From the NCBI GenBank assembly GCA_032207245.1, contig CM063502.1:73304809-73368808 (forward strand): a stretch of 64,000 bases of DNA, given 5' to 3'. Under the pieces are notes generated by a model. The model did not search any database. It had not been told where the DNA came from and worked only from the letters and a program-made list of their open reading frames with translations. The DNA is from Pardosa pseudoannulata (lineage: Eukaryota; Arthropoda; Arachnida; Araneae; Lycosidae). Position numbers and translations under genes: made by a program. This document shows positions 39,685 to 51,699 of this stretch, in pieces (the first letter of the stretch is position 1; each line of letters opens with the position of its first letter).

Positions 39685-40364
39685 CAGATATTGAGAGAGT
39701 GGGGGGGAGAAAGATAGATAGGCAGATACTAATCATATCCTTTAAGAATTATGAAAACGATTCCATTAAAAACACGATAAATTCTTTATGTAAGTTAACA
39801 TAATAATACTTCGGACACCCGTAATTTTGTAATAGAAAAATAATAATAAAAGTAAGTTAAATATTACTGGCCTGGTATAATTCTTTTAATTTACAACGAT
39901 CATTAATTATGCAAGCATTTCGTCCCTTACTTAGAAAGAATGCTTTAGAAAGAATTAAAAGAAAGTTGTTTTAAAGTAACTATTCAACAAATCTGTTGCA
40001 TTTTCCATGCTAATGAAATGAAATATGTGTTTTGCAAATAAACGCATACGCTATGATTAGCATTTACTCAAATTTTAACGAGCAACTTAAGATTTTAATC
40101 TTGCTATAAGGTTGCAGTTGCTATAAATAAAATGTTTCTTTTAAGAAGTTGTAACTATATTTCCTCAAAGGTACTCTAAAGCTTTTCCTTTAGTTTTTCA
40201 GCAAGTTCCAGTTCTTAATTAGATGCGTAAACTAGTCTGTCTCTCATTTGTCTTCTGTTAGTAAATATTCATATTTTCATTAAAGCTTCTAGAGCCACAC
40301 TAACCGTTTTTAAATCCTTCAGGTGTTAAAATATGTCGCATATGTAATTATTATTTTAGACTTA
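39679..40364. other. AT-rich DNA, nothing recognised
   Basis: A short G-rich string (GAGTGGGGGGGAGA, 39697-39710) follows the microsatellite. Nothing else noted. Confidence 0.4.
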
Positions 40365-41596
40365 TTGGGTTGTTCGGAAAGTAATTTCGTTTTTTCCTGG
40401 CTGAGAATTTAATTCTATTTTTTTTTTTACCCAACTTCACATTTAAGCCGTATAATTTTTATATGCTTTGAAAGCTCATATAGCTAGGCTTGTGTGGGAA
40501 AAATTTCAATTAATTCAACGCTGTAGTTTTTTGTTGATGCCCTTTTAAATATGGAGAGCGATAAACAGCATTTTCGACATATCATACTGTTTTACTACAG
40601 AAAGGGTAAAAACGCTGTTCAAACCAGAAAGAAATTGACCGATGTGTATGGGGAAGGTGTGTTGACAGTACGCCAGTGCCAGAACTGGTTCGCTAAATTT
40701 TGATTCGGCAATTTTGATGTCGAAGATGCACCACGTTCGGGATGGCCGGTTGAAGCTGGTAAAGAAGCGATAAAGGCAGTAGTTGATGCGAACCGGCGAA
40801 TAACAACACGTGAAATCGGATTGAAGTTAAATTTATCAAATTTAATAGTTTATGACCACTTGAAAGGCCTGGGATTATCCTCGAAGCTCGATGTATGGGT
40901 TCCCCATGTTCTCACAGAGAGAAATCTGTGTCGCCGCATTGACGTCTGCGATTCGCTTCTCAAACGTCACGAAAATAATCCGTTTTTGAAGTGCATCATC
41001 ACTGGGGACGAAAAATGGGTTGTATACAACAACGTCAAACGCAAGAGGTCATGAAGCAAAAAAGGTGAACTGGCTCAAACCATTTCCAAAGCCGATATTC
41101 ACCAAAAAAAGGTGATGCTGTCTGTTTGGTGGGATTTTAAAGAAATCGTTTTTTTTTTTTTTTTAACTTTTACCGGATAACACAATGATTAATTCGGAAG
41201 TCTACTGTCATCAGCTGGACAAACTGAATGATGCACTTCAACAGAAAAGGTCAGAACTAATCATCAGGAAAGGTGTAGTGTTTCACCAAGGCAACACCCA
41301 CCATATTCTCCAGACCTGACACCATCGGATTATTATTTGATCCGGTCACTCCAAAATTTTTTAGACGGTAAAACCTTCGCCTCAAATGAGGAGGTCAAAA
41401 ACCACCTCGATCAGTTTTTTGCCAGCAAATACCAAAAATTTTATAAACGTGGAATTATGCTACTACCAGAAAAATGGCAAAAGGGGTTGGACCAGAACGG
41501 CCAATATATAATTTAATAAAGTATTTGTTTATTATACGAAAACTGTCTTTCGTTTCCACAAAAGAAAAAAACGAAATTACTTTCCGAAAAACCCAA
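40365..41596 (+). mobile_element. mariner-family transposon, nearly full length, inactive
   Basis: Left end TTGGGTTGTTCGGAAAGTAA and right end, read inverted, TTGGGTTTTTCGGAAAGTAA are ~30-bp inverted repeats continuing through TTTCGTTTTTT. TA flanks both ends (40363-40364 and 41597-41598). It is 1,232 bp, close to the ~1.3 kb of intact mariners. It contains one transposase pseudogene. Confidence 0.9.
40551..41515 (+). pseudogene. mariner (DD34D) transposase, broken
   Basis: ATG 40551 gives MESDKQHFRHIILFYYRKGK, the usual mariner start, followed by a helix-turn-helix region (VYGEGVLTVRQCQNWF). In-frame stops occur near 40701 (F-stop-FG) and at 41052-41054, where TGA replaces the expected Trp of RSWSK. 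First Asp: ITGDEKW (codon 41007-41009). The second, normally HQDN, reads HQGN here (codon 41290-41292), a lost catalytic residue. A ~66-bp deletion with a frameshift then joins directly to YSPDLTPSDYY, where the third Asp (41328-41330) is kept. The C-terminus LLPEKWQKGLDQNGQYII ends near 41515. It cannot be active. Confidence 0.9.
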
Positions 41597-41598
41597 TA

Positions 41599-44500
41599 GA
41601 AAAAAAGAAATTGTACCGTTTGCAAAACTTATGAATCTTATTGTGAAAAATTACAGTATCTAACAACATTAAATACATGACGATAAATTATTAAGTGACA
41701 TTATTATGAAGTAAGGATTTATAAAGTACTTAGAACACTAACGATTTAACTTTATGAAAAAATATTATTTGCTAATTGTATCTAATTCTATGGACTGCTA
41801 TGAATTTCTATAGATCTTATTATGGATTTGAAATTTGTATCCAAACTTCATCAAAGAGACATTCTATTTAATTATCTTAGGAATACATAAAAGTGCATTT
41901 TAATCACACTTTGCTTTCCAGCTACTAAAAAACTATTTCGTGATTTCCTTCGAACTGAATATAAATGAGAAATTAAGAGATCGTTGCATTTAATGCGGTA
42001 GCATTCGTTAAATCCATTGTGTTTCGCTGAGTGCTGAAAGAATTTTGACAATCTGCCAAGTGAAGGTGGCTTTAAAGTTTCAGAAGTATTTTCATTCTAT
42101 TGAAAATGTTTTTATGTGGTTTCAAACCTCACAGAAACACAAATTGATGAATTAAAATTCTTTAATAAACTGATTACATCACAGTAATAACTAATTAAAG
42201 TATATTAGGCAAAATAAATGTACTAACCCGTAATCTGCAGTGCTCAAAACCACTTCTTTCTCATTAATCGGGATATAAAATAGATCTATCATTAGCGTTT
42301 TTAAGCTGTGCTTTAAAATGAATCTTATGAGAAAAGAAATTTTGTTAGTGCTTATTACATTATTTTTTCTTCTTTTTTTTAAACAAATGAGTCATTATTT
42401 ATGACATCTGTAACTAACAATCTAATTATAGATTTACTAATTACAGATACAGTTATATATGTTTTAAAAATAATTAATATCAATAAGCAGTTTGCATTTT
42501 CTAATTTGATAAAAAATATTGTTTCATTTTGTATTAGTAACCCATTAAAAGTGTAATAATAAATGGAAAACACTTCTAAAAGAAAAAGTAAAATTGTAAA
42601 TCAATTATATTAATTGAAATTTAATACAAAGGATTTGTGCTAATTGCTTTCTTCATATTTAGACAGAATGTCTTAATATAAAAAACCCTGTAGCGATAAT
42701 TGTATACCACTTCTTTTCTCTTCTTTTCTTTTGAACAAAAAAAAATTTTTTTTCAGCCATCAAATTATTATATCGTTTTCAACAAAATACGATAAACATT
42801 AATATGTGAAAAGATGTTTTTATGATATATAGCTATTAAAAATACGAGTATTTTCCACTCATAAATTGCTTTTACAAGAAAATCAATACGTTATTTGAGT
42901 GAGGTTACCTTAGAAAATATTTCTTGTAATTATGTTTATATTACCGTGCATATGCGGCAATTTCTTATATTCATAAATTTATTTATTTGGTTGTGTAGCT
43001 TATATATATGTTTATCAAAAAGTATGAGAAATGAGTATACATAAAATTAAATTATTTAGATTCACAATGTATGGTAACAAAATTATATACCATAAATAAA
43101 AAGTAAGGTATAAAAGAACAAAATCAGACTTATTGGAGAAGAAATGTTTTCTTACTTTATGATCATGATATTGTTAAATGTAATACATAATTTAATAAGA
43201 ATGGATTTTGTAAATAAAACAAACCTATCCTAGATTTTTCTTTCAGGAATATAATGTGTAATTACTTATGAATCGAAAGTTGGAAATAAACAAAATCAAT
43301 GGTATAAAGATTATAAACAACTTAACGAAGTATAAAAAATTAGTTCGTGTCTGAAATTTTTTGTTCTCATCGCACACATGGTTAATAAAATAAAAAGTGC
43401 AACATATTATCTTTATTCTATAAAGAAAATAACATTTACAAAACGAGAATAGGAGCCATTCAATAAACAAAGCTTAAAAATACAGGATTCTAATATTCCA
43501 TGAGTGTGACTTTCAACCTTGAACCTCCAGTGGCGATTATAAAATACGTACTATTACGACATTATGTTGCCATGTCCTTGCATTATGAAATTATATTGAT
43601 TTGACTTACTTTCCGGAGACATACGACAGTTAAATCGAATAAAAATTTTATTCTTCAGGAAAAATATACTTGAAAAAGAATTAAGTTCTGAACATTTTAA
43701 AACAATCCGAGTAAAAAAAATTCCAATATTGAGAGGAGTTACGAGTAAAAAAGTGTCAGCTGTTTACTGTAAACAAATGTTTAACTACTGTAATTTACTG
43801 TAAACAAAAGCTTTAACTTGATTTTTCTGAAATTGGGTTTTTTTCTTGTAACACCCATGTTATTTCAAATAGATTTTAATATATTTCCATGAAATTTTTT
43901 CAGGTTGTATACAATATAATTTTCATTCGATTGAACCTAAATTTCTCTCGATTGAACTTAATCTTGTATATTTCCCAAAATATTTTTGAATAATTATTTT
44001 TTAATATTTAAGAAAAAAAATTCACTTTTTTCAAATACTTTAATACTTTTAAATATATACAAATTTATGTTTTAAGTTATTTATATATATTGTAGTATGT
44101 TTTAAAACAATAAATTTGTCTTAATAATATTTTTAGTAATCATGCGCGTTAACCTTGATTTCATTTTTGTTAATGGAAAAGTGTCTCTTCTTTAAAGCCT
44201 TCTAACGAAAATATTTTTATACTTCAAAAATGAATGAGATATACGTGTAAGGATGAAAATTTGTCCTAACTATTTAAAAAAAATTATGTTTGTGAAACTG
44301 GTAGTTTTTAAGGTATTTAAAGTCCAAAATGACAGTTTTTTTTTAATTTGCAAGTCAAACGATCCCTTAAAACTTTACTCGCATGATCTCAGTAAAAATA
44401 AAAAATAATTAAAAAATGTTTAAGGTTACTAAATTCGATGCTTTCTTAGAAAAATAGCATGTTCAGCATTTAATAGAGCTTAGAAGCATTTATACTACAA

Positions 44501-45137
44501 TGCAATCTCGAAAAACACAAATTATGGGTGATATTTTCACACGAAGAAACATATAGTCCTACTTTTAATAACTCAAGCATAAGATATTATTGTAAAGTAC
44601 AAGATATTACTCCAACAAAAATTAATATAAAAATTAAGTTAAAATATAACTGTTAAATAAATTAAAAATGATCTTTTATCGAATATTAATTGGTGCATTT
44701 CATTTAAAGTATTACCTATTCAAAGATATAAAACTTCCCGACTTCTAAATACATTTTCAAATCCTTATCTTTGAATCCTATCACTCTCAATTACGAAAAC
44801 TTTTAGAACTTTTCCTTTCCATCCTAAATGTCTTTTGCTAGGAAATACAAATTTTAAGAAACTTTTATTTCGAGAACTTAATATTACTTTGGCATTTTAA
44901 AGGGTCTGATGCTTTAAAAGTCTTCAGTTTCATGTTTAGACAAGGAAAAATATAAGAAGATAATGATAATTATTGATGAATAATAAGTGGGAATATATAT
45001 GCTTGTATGTCATTCAAGGTCTCTTAGAGGTTAGATATTAATGATCTAGGAAAAGAAGCGTGTTTTAAATTCATACTACAACAGTTTTATAGCGTATAGT
45101 TACAATATGTTACATTAGTTTCATGAGATATCCACAA

Positions 45138-45139
<2 letters not shown>
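41599..45139. other. AT-rich DNA, nothing recognised
   Basis: Motif-free. The phrase TTTACTGTAAACAAA is duplicated at about 43763 and 43796. Confidence 0.4.
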
Positions 45140-45234
<95 letters not shown>

Positions 45235-45241
45235 GTGTGTA
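45140..45241. repeat. Compound (TA)n(TG)n microsatellite
   Basis: About 17 TA units followed by about 32 TG units with one C interruption. Confidence 0.95.
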
Positions 45242-46830
45242 ATATATCAAAATTATTTAACTTTAATATTTCTTTCAAAACCTCCTTTCTCCCATTCTAA
45301 TTCTTTTGAATCTTTTTAACAGCCTCTAAATAGTTTAATCAAAGGAGTATTTTCCACTTAACATTCTTCCTAAAGCTTTATATCCTAAAACTGTAAACTT
45401 TCTGTCTATTCAGCACGTTTCCCAGCTGTCGCCGGCAAATGGTTTCGCGTTTTGCTGATATTGTATTTAATTCGCTTATTAAGTTGTTTTTTACAATGGG
45501 AAAATTCTTTCTGTCATCACTCTTGGGTGCACCTCTGTTCTATCAGAGTGAGCTCTGTGGCTTTTCTTGGTCTGTTGTCCAGTAGAATAGATGTGCGTTG
45601 TAGTTGCTCTGGAATAAATTTTCAATTAGACTTCTGACGTTCTCTTCAATGTCGACCCGATTTCATTTTTATTACTGTTATCTGTTTGTCTTTCTCTTTG
45701 TCAAGGAGTTTTATAAAAAATGAATTACATATATTAATATTAAATGTGATATTGAAACAGAAATTTGGAAATTTGAAACCGTTTCAGAAACACTTTGTGG
45801 TAGATTTACATTTTTAAACTTTCTATTGAAAAAGTTCATGATAAGATTAGATAAAAGTAGATTGAAATTCTGTACCATCTTAAAAGTTTTTTTATTTTTT
45901 ATTTCCTTCAAAATTTTACTTAGAAATTTACACAATCATTGAAATATGAATAATACACAATTAAGTGTCCATTGCCAAGTCATTCTTGTTTATTAGTTAA
46001 AAATTTTTGGAACTATATTAAACAATTTTATTCATATCAAAATAGTTTTATTTAATAACAAATCTTCTTAATTTAAAATCTCAAACGTTTTACATTTCAG
46101 AAAGTCACTAAACAGAGGCCAACATAAAACTAAATATTATTAACTAAATTATACATCATAAGACACACGATAATTTATGTACGTAGAAAGAAAATATTCT
46201 TTACGCAATCATTAAATATCTTTAAAAAATCCATTAAATTGTTACTACATATGATATTCTCCGAAGAATTTACAACCTAAAAAATCTGAAATTTGAAATT
46301 TCATATAAACAGAAGTTTTGTAAGTTATTATTTAGAGTAAAATATAAAATCTAATATTGCTTTGAAAGCAGCAATCAATTTTTGCTGCACAAGTACTAAC
46401 TAGAATGATACCTGTAGATTTGAACATCCAATCTAAGAACAGACTCCGGATTTGAAAGTCTGTGCATCTACCGACTCGACCATCATACAGAGAGAAAAGG
46501 TACTTGTATTAGTTTTAAAAATGTAATTGGAAAACTCAAAAGACTTCTTTGGTCTTTTGGTCACTTCAAAATAATTAATCTTGTGTTATATATGTACAAT
46601 ATTCACCTGTTGTGTTCATATTCAGTGTTCAATTAAAGAACATTGAAAAAATGTCAAACCACCTCTGGGCTTCTAGTTTTAAATCAAATATATATAAATA
46701 CAAAAACGTTTACATATTAGTATGTATTAAAAATTGGTATGAGTGTAAAACAGAATTTATAACTTTTCAGTAATATTATTAAATCTAGAAAGAAAATATG
46801 AAGAGACATTGTGATGTTCATGCCATTTCG
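45242..46830. other. AT-rich DNA with a GC-richer unrecognised block
   Basis: At 45410-45660 composition rises (CAGCTGTCGCCGGCAAATGG) and both strands have partial frames, but none shows a motif I can place. A tRNA-like fragment lies at 46425-46493. Confidence 0.4.
46425..46493 (-). repeat. tRNA-like fragment
   Basis: On the minus strand ATGGTCGAGTCGGTAGATGCA resembles a tRNA D-arm (A box). The B-box position (CTGTTCTTAGATTGG) is poor and the anticodon stem does not pair well. Best read as a decayed tRNA-derived repeat. Confidence 0.35.
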
Positions 46831-46834
46831 GAAA

Positions 46835-47330
46835 TCTTTTTATTCATTCATCCAAAGCAGCATCAGGTATCGCATTATTATGCTGTAGTGTGATGTGTTT
46901 TCCATTAAGCAACTCTGGAAACTTTCCTCCAACTTCTTTGTATAATCATTCGTTTTCTATCACTTTCTCATCGAATTCAGTTTATTGTAAGGCTTCTAAA
47001 GTTTCAATACCCTGTAGTACTTGTAAAGAACAGGTGGACATTAGATTCAGACAAAAAAACCTATCATTCTATCATTCACTTAATCTCACTGAAGGTGAAT
47101 AGACAGGTGATTCAGTAGCACAGTATGATTTTTTCGTTGTAAAATTTCCATACGGAATTCATTTAAATCATCATGTGGTCCTGCGGTCCCCAAAGAATTC
47201 GTTTTTATTCCAAAAAAGCACAAAAATAGATATGAAATCATTATTATGTGCATTTTTCTCACATCACCCATGAGGAACCCATTTTGTATATTTATTGACT
47301 GCTACGAGTTTCTAATATGATCTGAAATCG
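46835..47330 (-). pseudogene. Highly degenerate mariner-like transposase remnant
   Basis: On the minus strand, 47255-47330 reads NKYTKWVPHG followed by a stop and EKNAHNNDF, then FWNKNEFF. This matches the mariner segment KWVPHEL.E.....R, then R..NEPFL. Further along (46870-46900) ELLNGKHITLQHNNAIPDA resembles the mariner block around the second Asp (RKGV.F.HDNARPH), with Asp changed to Asn. Many stops separate the two. It is older than the mariner at 40365. Confidence 0.5.
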
Positions 47331-47910
47331 TTTCTTGAGCAGCTTTAAAACTCTTCGATGTTCTCGTAAAAGGTTCCTGCTCTGTCATTGTCTTTGCAAC
47401 GCCACTATTGACCAAAGATGTCCTAACAGAGTGTTAGTTATCATCTTGTAGCGTTTCTGTATTGTTGAAATTCATACATAATATACTGCCGGATATTAAC
47501 ATAATAGGTATCCATTCTTACATGGTCACATCTCACTTAATAACAGCACAAAATTGTTTTAAGATAATGATAAAAATACATAAGTTTTATACATCAGAAT
47601 AACATCTGCAAGTGAATTGAATTTTGAAATAATATTATACTACAAAAAAATATGTTTCCGTTGTTGTAGAACACGAAAGTATTCAAAAAATGCTGCGATT
47701 GATTTATTATGAAAATCATAACTTATGACATGTTTTGAAATCTTGACAGTCTGTACCTTGTAATGACTAGGAGAAGAATAGTGAGTTGCATAACCATGGA
47801 GAGGCATTGCTCCTGCATTGTTTTGCTATGTAATATAAACATAGAAACACTCTTGGGAAATGAGAAGTTGGGTGCAATTCGTTAACAAGTTACACGTGAT
47901 AGGGATGACT
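47331..47910. other. AT-rich DNA, nothing recognised
   Basis: No gene or element end seen between the mariner relic and the candidate promoter. Confidence 0.35.
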
Positions 47911-47914
47911 ACTT

Positions 47915-48034
47915 CTATAAATACTGTCTCATACCAGCGTTTTCTAATTTCGCTTGATAGAAAGAGCCGAAGTCTTGATTAGAGGGATCTGAAGTCTCTG
48001 TTCTAAGTCTTACACGGAAGAGGTTGAGGTAAGT
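47915..48034 (+). promoter_or_regulatory. Candidate TATA promoter with a short noncoding first exon
   Basis: TATAAATAC at 47917-47925 is followed by GC-richer sequence ending in TTGAG/GTAAGT at 48024-48034, a consensus 5' splice site. The exon (roughly 47945-48028) has no useful ORF. A related but altered copy of its end (CACAGAAGAGGTTGAAGTTAG, with GTTAGT in place of GTAAGT) is at about 48218-48252. I could not follow it to a downstream coding exon. Confidence 0.3.
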
Positions 48035-48270
48035 CGAAATTCTTTTATTGTGATTTTAAACATTTTAACTTGATATTTAAATAATTTATATTTAATTTCT
48101 TTGAATTGATATCTGTTGCTTTTTTATTTGATTGAATTTTATTTGCTTGATATTTAACTTTGTTTAAATATATTACACTTAGAGTAATCTGAAGAAAGTC
48201 TTATACAGAAGCAATTGTAGTACGTCTTGCACAGAAGAGGTTGAAGTTAGTTTATTTGTTTTTTAACTAT

Positions 48271-49075
48271 TTTAAATCCCTATAGTACTAAATATTTGAT
48301 TAAGAGAAGGTACATGAAATATACTTATAATATTGATTTTTTTAATTCATTCAAATTGTCCTTCTAACCTTTTTACTCATGTAGGCAAAGTTTGAAATTC
48401 GCATCCTCAAACTTGTAAATGTTTTTAAAGAATATTTTTACATTTATAGCTTCTTTTAATAAATGAAATATTTCAAAGGTTATTTTTATTTTTAATTTTT
48501 CTTGAATTTTATGTATTAATATTTCAAGAAATTTTCATGTATCCGAGAATCAAGTGTTAGATTTTATGCGTTTTTTCTCTAATGTGTAGAACAAAAATGC
48601 ATAACCTTAGTTATAAGATAAATTTTTCTTTTATAAACTTTTTAAATCCCTACAGTATTAAACGTTTGATTAAGAGAACTCGGTACATGAAATATACTTA
48701 TAATATCGATTTTTTTAATTCATTCAAATTGTCCTTCTAACCATTTTACTCATGTAGGCAAAGTTTGAAATACGCATCCTCAAACTTTTAAATGTTTTTA
48801 AAGACTATTTTTACATTTATTTTTTTATTTTTCTTGAATTTTATGTATTATTATTTCAAGAAATTTTCATGTATCCAAGAATCAAGTGTTAGATTTTATA
48901 CGTTTTTTTCTAATGTATAGAACAAAACTACATAAACTTAGTTATAATATAAATGTTTCTTTTATAAACTTTTTAAATCCCTACAGTATTAAATGTTTGA
49001 TTAAGAGGACGTGGTACATGAAATATACTTATAATATCGATTTTTTTAATTCATTCAAACTATTCTTCTAAACTT
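48271..49075. repeat. Tandem repeat, ~330-370-bp unit, about 2.3 copies
   Basis: TTTAAATCCCTA occurs at 48271, 48641 and 48972. Each is followed by a matching ~110-bp block (TTTGATTAAGAG, GGTACATGAAATATAC, TTCATTCAAA). The third copy stops at about 49075. The second unit lacks about 40 bp found in the first. Noncoding. Confidence 0.85.
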
Positions 49076-49128
49076 GTATATTTTACACTCTCACATGTAT
49101 ATTTTACATTCTCACTTGTATATTTTAA
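49073..49128. repeat. Short ~22-bp tandem repeat
   Basis: TGTATATTTTACA.TCTCAC is repeated three times, the last truncated, right at the end of the larger array. Confidence 0.8.
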
Positions 49129-49879
49129 AAGTAATTTAATATAAAAGTTCTTATTACTATGTAATTAGATACTAGTATTTAAATCTAGAGGATTTAATAG
49201 TTTAGAATTGTGTCATGTTTCTAATAACTCATTCAACAGCAATGTTTACACTAATATCAAATATACTTTTTGTTTCAAAGTTTAATATTTTCTTAAGTCT
49301 TTGCTAATAGGAATATGTTTTTGTTGTTTCTCGTGCCATTAAAACTAGACAAGCACGTGAACTAGTGAGTCCATGAGTTGCTGCAAATGGCTGGTCATTT
49401 CACTTATTTTGAAGATCACGGTTAATGTGAGAGTACGTCTTTGTGCTAAAATTCTGTCCTCGTAACTTAGAAGCAGGGACTAAGCAGAAGACATACAGGC
49501 TCGGCCTGCAGCCTCCAGATGTATCATTTGGACTTGGAGGACATTTCCACCATAAACATATTTTCGTGCACCAGCCACAGTTAATAACCATAACGGATTT
49601 TTGGCTGGCCTGAACCTCGAACCTTTTTTTTTTGGGGGGGGGGGAATCCCTGTGTTTTACTGAATCCCACTACTTGTATCAAGGGATATTCTATCTTTGA
49701 ACTGGGCGGGAGATTCAAATTTGGATTCACCCTATTTGTTTGAAAAGTGTAAAAACCTTTTCAAGAAACGTAAATAGAAGATTTCTTCATTGCAACTGTC
49801 ATCACACGTGTGATTTGCTCGGACATATTGGAGGAGTTCCTCCTTATGCCACTGAGACAAATTTCCTCCTTTTAGAGCT
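49129..49879. other. Mixed-composition DNA, nothing recognised
   Basis: A GC-richer part (49370-49610) has partial frames on both strands, without a recognisable domain. G11 homopolymer at 49634-49644. Confidence 0.35.
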
Positions 49880-49891
49880 CCAGTTTGTTGG

Positions 49892-50073
49892 GCCGAACAA
49901 TGGCCGATTGGTTAGTGTGCTGGCCTTCGGTACCAGAGTTCGTGGGTTCGAATCCCACAGTGGTATGGATGTTCGTAGCTGTTCGGAATCGGCTTTAAAC
50001 TGTAGGTCCCGGTCTCATTAGCCCTCGTGTTGCAAAAAGTAGACCGTAGCACTCCAAACCAAACCAAACCAAA
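49892..50073 (+). mobile_element. tRNA-derived SINE, copy 2
   Basis: 182 bp, near-identical to 32384-32566: A-box region TGGCCGATTGGTTAGTG, B box GGTTCGAATCC at 49945-49955, the same body, and a CCAAA(C) tail. Flanks CCAGTTTGTTGG (49880-49891) and CCAGTTTCTTGG (50074-50085) differ by one base, a 12-bp target duplication. Confidence 0.9.
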
Positions 50074-50179
50074 CCAGTTTCTTGGCCTCGAACGGACGAT
50101 ACTTGTCCCAACTGGAGTAAGGAGGGAATCTGACACAGAGTACGAATATCGCGTGAGATATTCCACCCTCTTCCAGAAT

Positions 50180-50480
50180 CCAGCTGTTTATGAAAGAGAG
50201 CTGGGATGTTTCATAAAGTCCAAGAACTGTTTGTAATGGACAGTTCTTTTATTTCTTGTTAGAATGGTAGAGTAAATTTTCTTCCTTCACTTAGGACAAG
50301 TATTTCCCGTTGTTATCAATGCCAGCAGGCAAATATCGTGAAACAGATGGTGGCAAAACAAGTCATATATTACCCAATCGGTGTCGATGGGCTCTAAGCA
50401 GATGAAACAATGGGTCATATTGCTGAGAGTGAGCCTCTACGAAATGAAGTAGACCTTTCATACAGAGGACCCACTATAGT
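50180..50480 (-). pseudogene. RING-finger pseudogene, copy A
   Basis: On the minus strand the frame reads DWVIYDLFCHHLFHDICL, which lines up with VIYNLFCSHLFHDDCME of the copy at 51191-51500. It keeps the C-x-H-x2-H-x2-C core. The following CPYC is reduced to CPK and a stop. The next block (KIYSTILTRNKRTVHYKQFLDF) is still parallel to copy B. RING domains act as E3 ubiquitin ligases. With stops and lost ligands this copy is dead. Confidence 0.6.
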
Positions 50481-50607
50481 CACGATCATTAATCGATTAA
50501 TAAATTAATCTATTACATCAATGATATCTATTATACCCTTCATATCAAATAATCAATTGATTGTACTACTTGACTCCACTAGACCAAAAGGCTTATAGAC
50601 CAAAACG

Positions 50608-50645
50608 TATAAAACGGAGAGCGCATCTTTTAATTTCATTCAGCA
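50608..50645 (+). promoter_or_regulatory. Core promoter of the RING-type reading frame (copy A)
   Basis: TATAAAACGG (50608-50617) lies 34 bp before the A of TTCAGC (50642). The duplicate at 51634-51669 keeps the same TATA, the same 34-bp spacing and TTTCAGC, which argues for a real promoter. The ATG at 50649 follows at once. Confidence 0.45.
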
Positions 50646-50648
50646 AGA

Positions 50649-50804
50649 ATGTCTCTCACTTGCATGATATATTATGAGTGGATGGAACCCGGACTATTCA
50701 TGTTCGTTATGCTTTGCAATCCTATTTTTCATTATGATTGCTCCATGAGGTTGCATTCCGAAGATCGAAGGTGTCTTTATTATTTTTTTATAAATTCTTA
50801 TTAA
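50649..50804 (+). pseudogene. RING-H2-like short gene, degenerate
   Basis: 51 residues from ATG 50649: MSLTCMIYYEWME, later CNPIFHYDCSMRLHSEDRRC then LYY. This follows the RING-H2 plan C-x2-C...C-x-H-x2-H-x2-C...C-P-x-C, but the second Cys is Tyr (CMIY), the first His is Pro (CNPIFH) and the last CPYC reads CLYY. It is transcribed away from the minus-strand RING frame at 50180-50480, so the two form a divergent pair around one promoter region. In the duplicate at 51668 the ATG is TTG. Likely a dead E3-like gene. Confidence 0.5.
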
Positions 50805-50975
50805 TTTTTGTTAGCATTATTAATTTTTATTAATTTTATTAATGTAAGTTGATTTAAGTAATTGTTAGGTAATTTTTAGTTAATTTTAAGTTAATTGTTA
50901 TAATGTATTCTTTTTAGATACTCCTTCTTTCTCATATACTTCACTTGCTCTCATTTACTTAGCCTGGACTACAAA

Positions 50976-51119
50976 ATGCCTGAATCGTTAATTCCAGACG
51001 CAGAGAATTGCTATCAATGCCTTATATATGTTAACTCCAGAGGTTTTGGCAGGCGTGAAAGAAAGGTTCTTGGTGAACTAAAGGATTATAATTATTCTGC
51101 TAATGAAAAGAAAGTATAA
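50976..51119 (+). CDS. 47-residue reading frame with a CxxC motif
   Basis: ATG 50976 to TAA 51117-51119: MPESLIPDAENCYQCLIYVN and so on, ending NEKKV. ENCYQCLI could be the first half of a RING or another zinc knuckle, but no second half follows. Upstream, GTAAGT (50844) and TTTTTAG (50914-50920) could bound a small intron linking it to the RING-like frame at 50649; unproven. Confidence 0.25.
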   Translation: MPESLIPDAENCYQCLIYVNSRGFGRRERKVLGELKDYNYSANEKKV

Positions 51120-51190
51120 TCTTCTAAAAAGGATAAAAACTTAAATAAGACTTTCATTTTTGTTTTCTATAAATTTGAAAGGTTTCCACC

Positions 51191-51500
51191 ATTTTATTTA
51201 CTATACGAAACATAGCTGAGATCTTTCGTATACTCGAAGAACCGTTGGTAATTGACAGTTCTTTGAATTTCTAGGAGAATGGTAAAATAAATTTTCTCCC
51301 AGCAATAGGGGCAAGTAGCCTTCCCCGTTGCCATTCCTGTCTCCATACAATCATCGTGAAAAAGATGGCTGCAAAACAAGTTATATATCACCCGATGGGT
51401 GTCAATGGGCTCGAATCAGATGAGACACTGGGACATGTTCCTGAGAGTGAGCCTCTGCGAAATGGAGCAAGCCTTTTATACAGAGGACCCATTGGAGTCA
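51191..51500 (-). pseudogene. RING-finger pseudogene, copy B
   Basis: The minus-strand frame contains FEPIDTHRVIYNLFCSHLFH, then DDCMETGMATGKATCPYCWEKI, an intact second half of a RING-H2 domain (C-x-H-x2-H-x2-C, then C-P-Y-C). The first half has SQCLI, then an in-frame TGA, and one zinc ligand is not evident. The C-terminal tail ends SYVSYSK. Copy A at 50180-50480 is a diverged duplicate ~1 kb away in the same orientation. It is probably a pseudogene of a small RING E3 gene. Confidence 0.65.
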
Positions 51501-51633
51501 CGGATATATATCAATTAACCTATTACATCTATGCTGTCGTTTACATCGTTCATGTCAAATAATTGATTAATCATCCATATCGATTAACAGTACAACGAAG
51601 CTCCACTGGACCAATAGATGTTCAAATAAAATG

Positions 51634-51669
51634 TATAAAAAGGGTAACGCATCTCTTAATTTCTTTCAG
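51634..51669 (+). promoter_or_regulatory. Duplicate core promoter (copy B)
   Basis: TATAAAAAGGG and TTTCAGCC at the same spacing as 50608-50645. The codon corresponding to the ATG is TTG, followed by TCTCTCACC as in copy A, and similarity ends about 12 codons later. Confidence 0.4.
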
Positions 51670-51699
51670 CCAGTTTGTCTCTCACCTGTATAAAACTGC

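Noticed and set aside
45087..45278. His-Thr repeat protein
   Set aside because: Translation of the (TG)n microsatellite on the opposite strand.
46425..46493. Selenocysteine or suppressor tRNA (TTTCAAA loop)
   Set aside because: The anticodon stem and acceptor ends do not pair and the B box is poor; it is a decayed fragment.
51390..51440. In-frame TGA in RING copy B read as selenocysteine
   Set aside because: No supporting structure, and the sister copy has other stops and lost ligands; simple pseudogene decay explains it.
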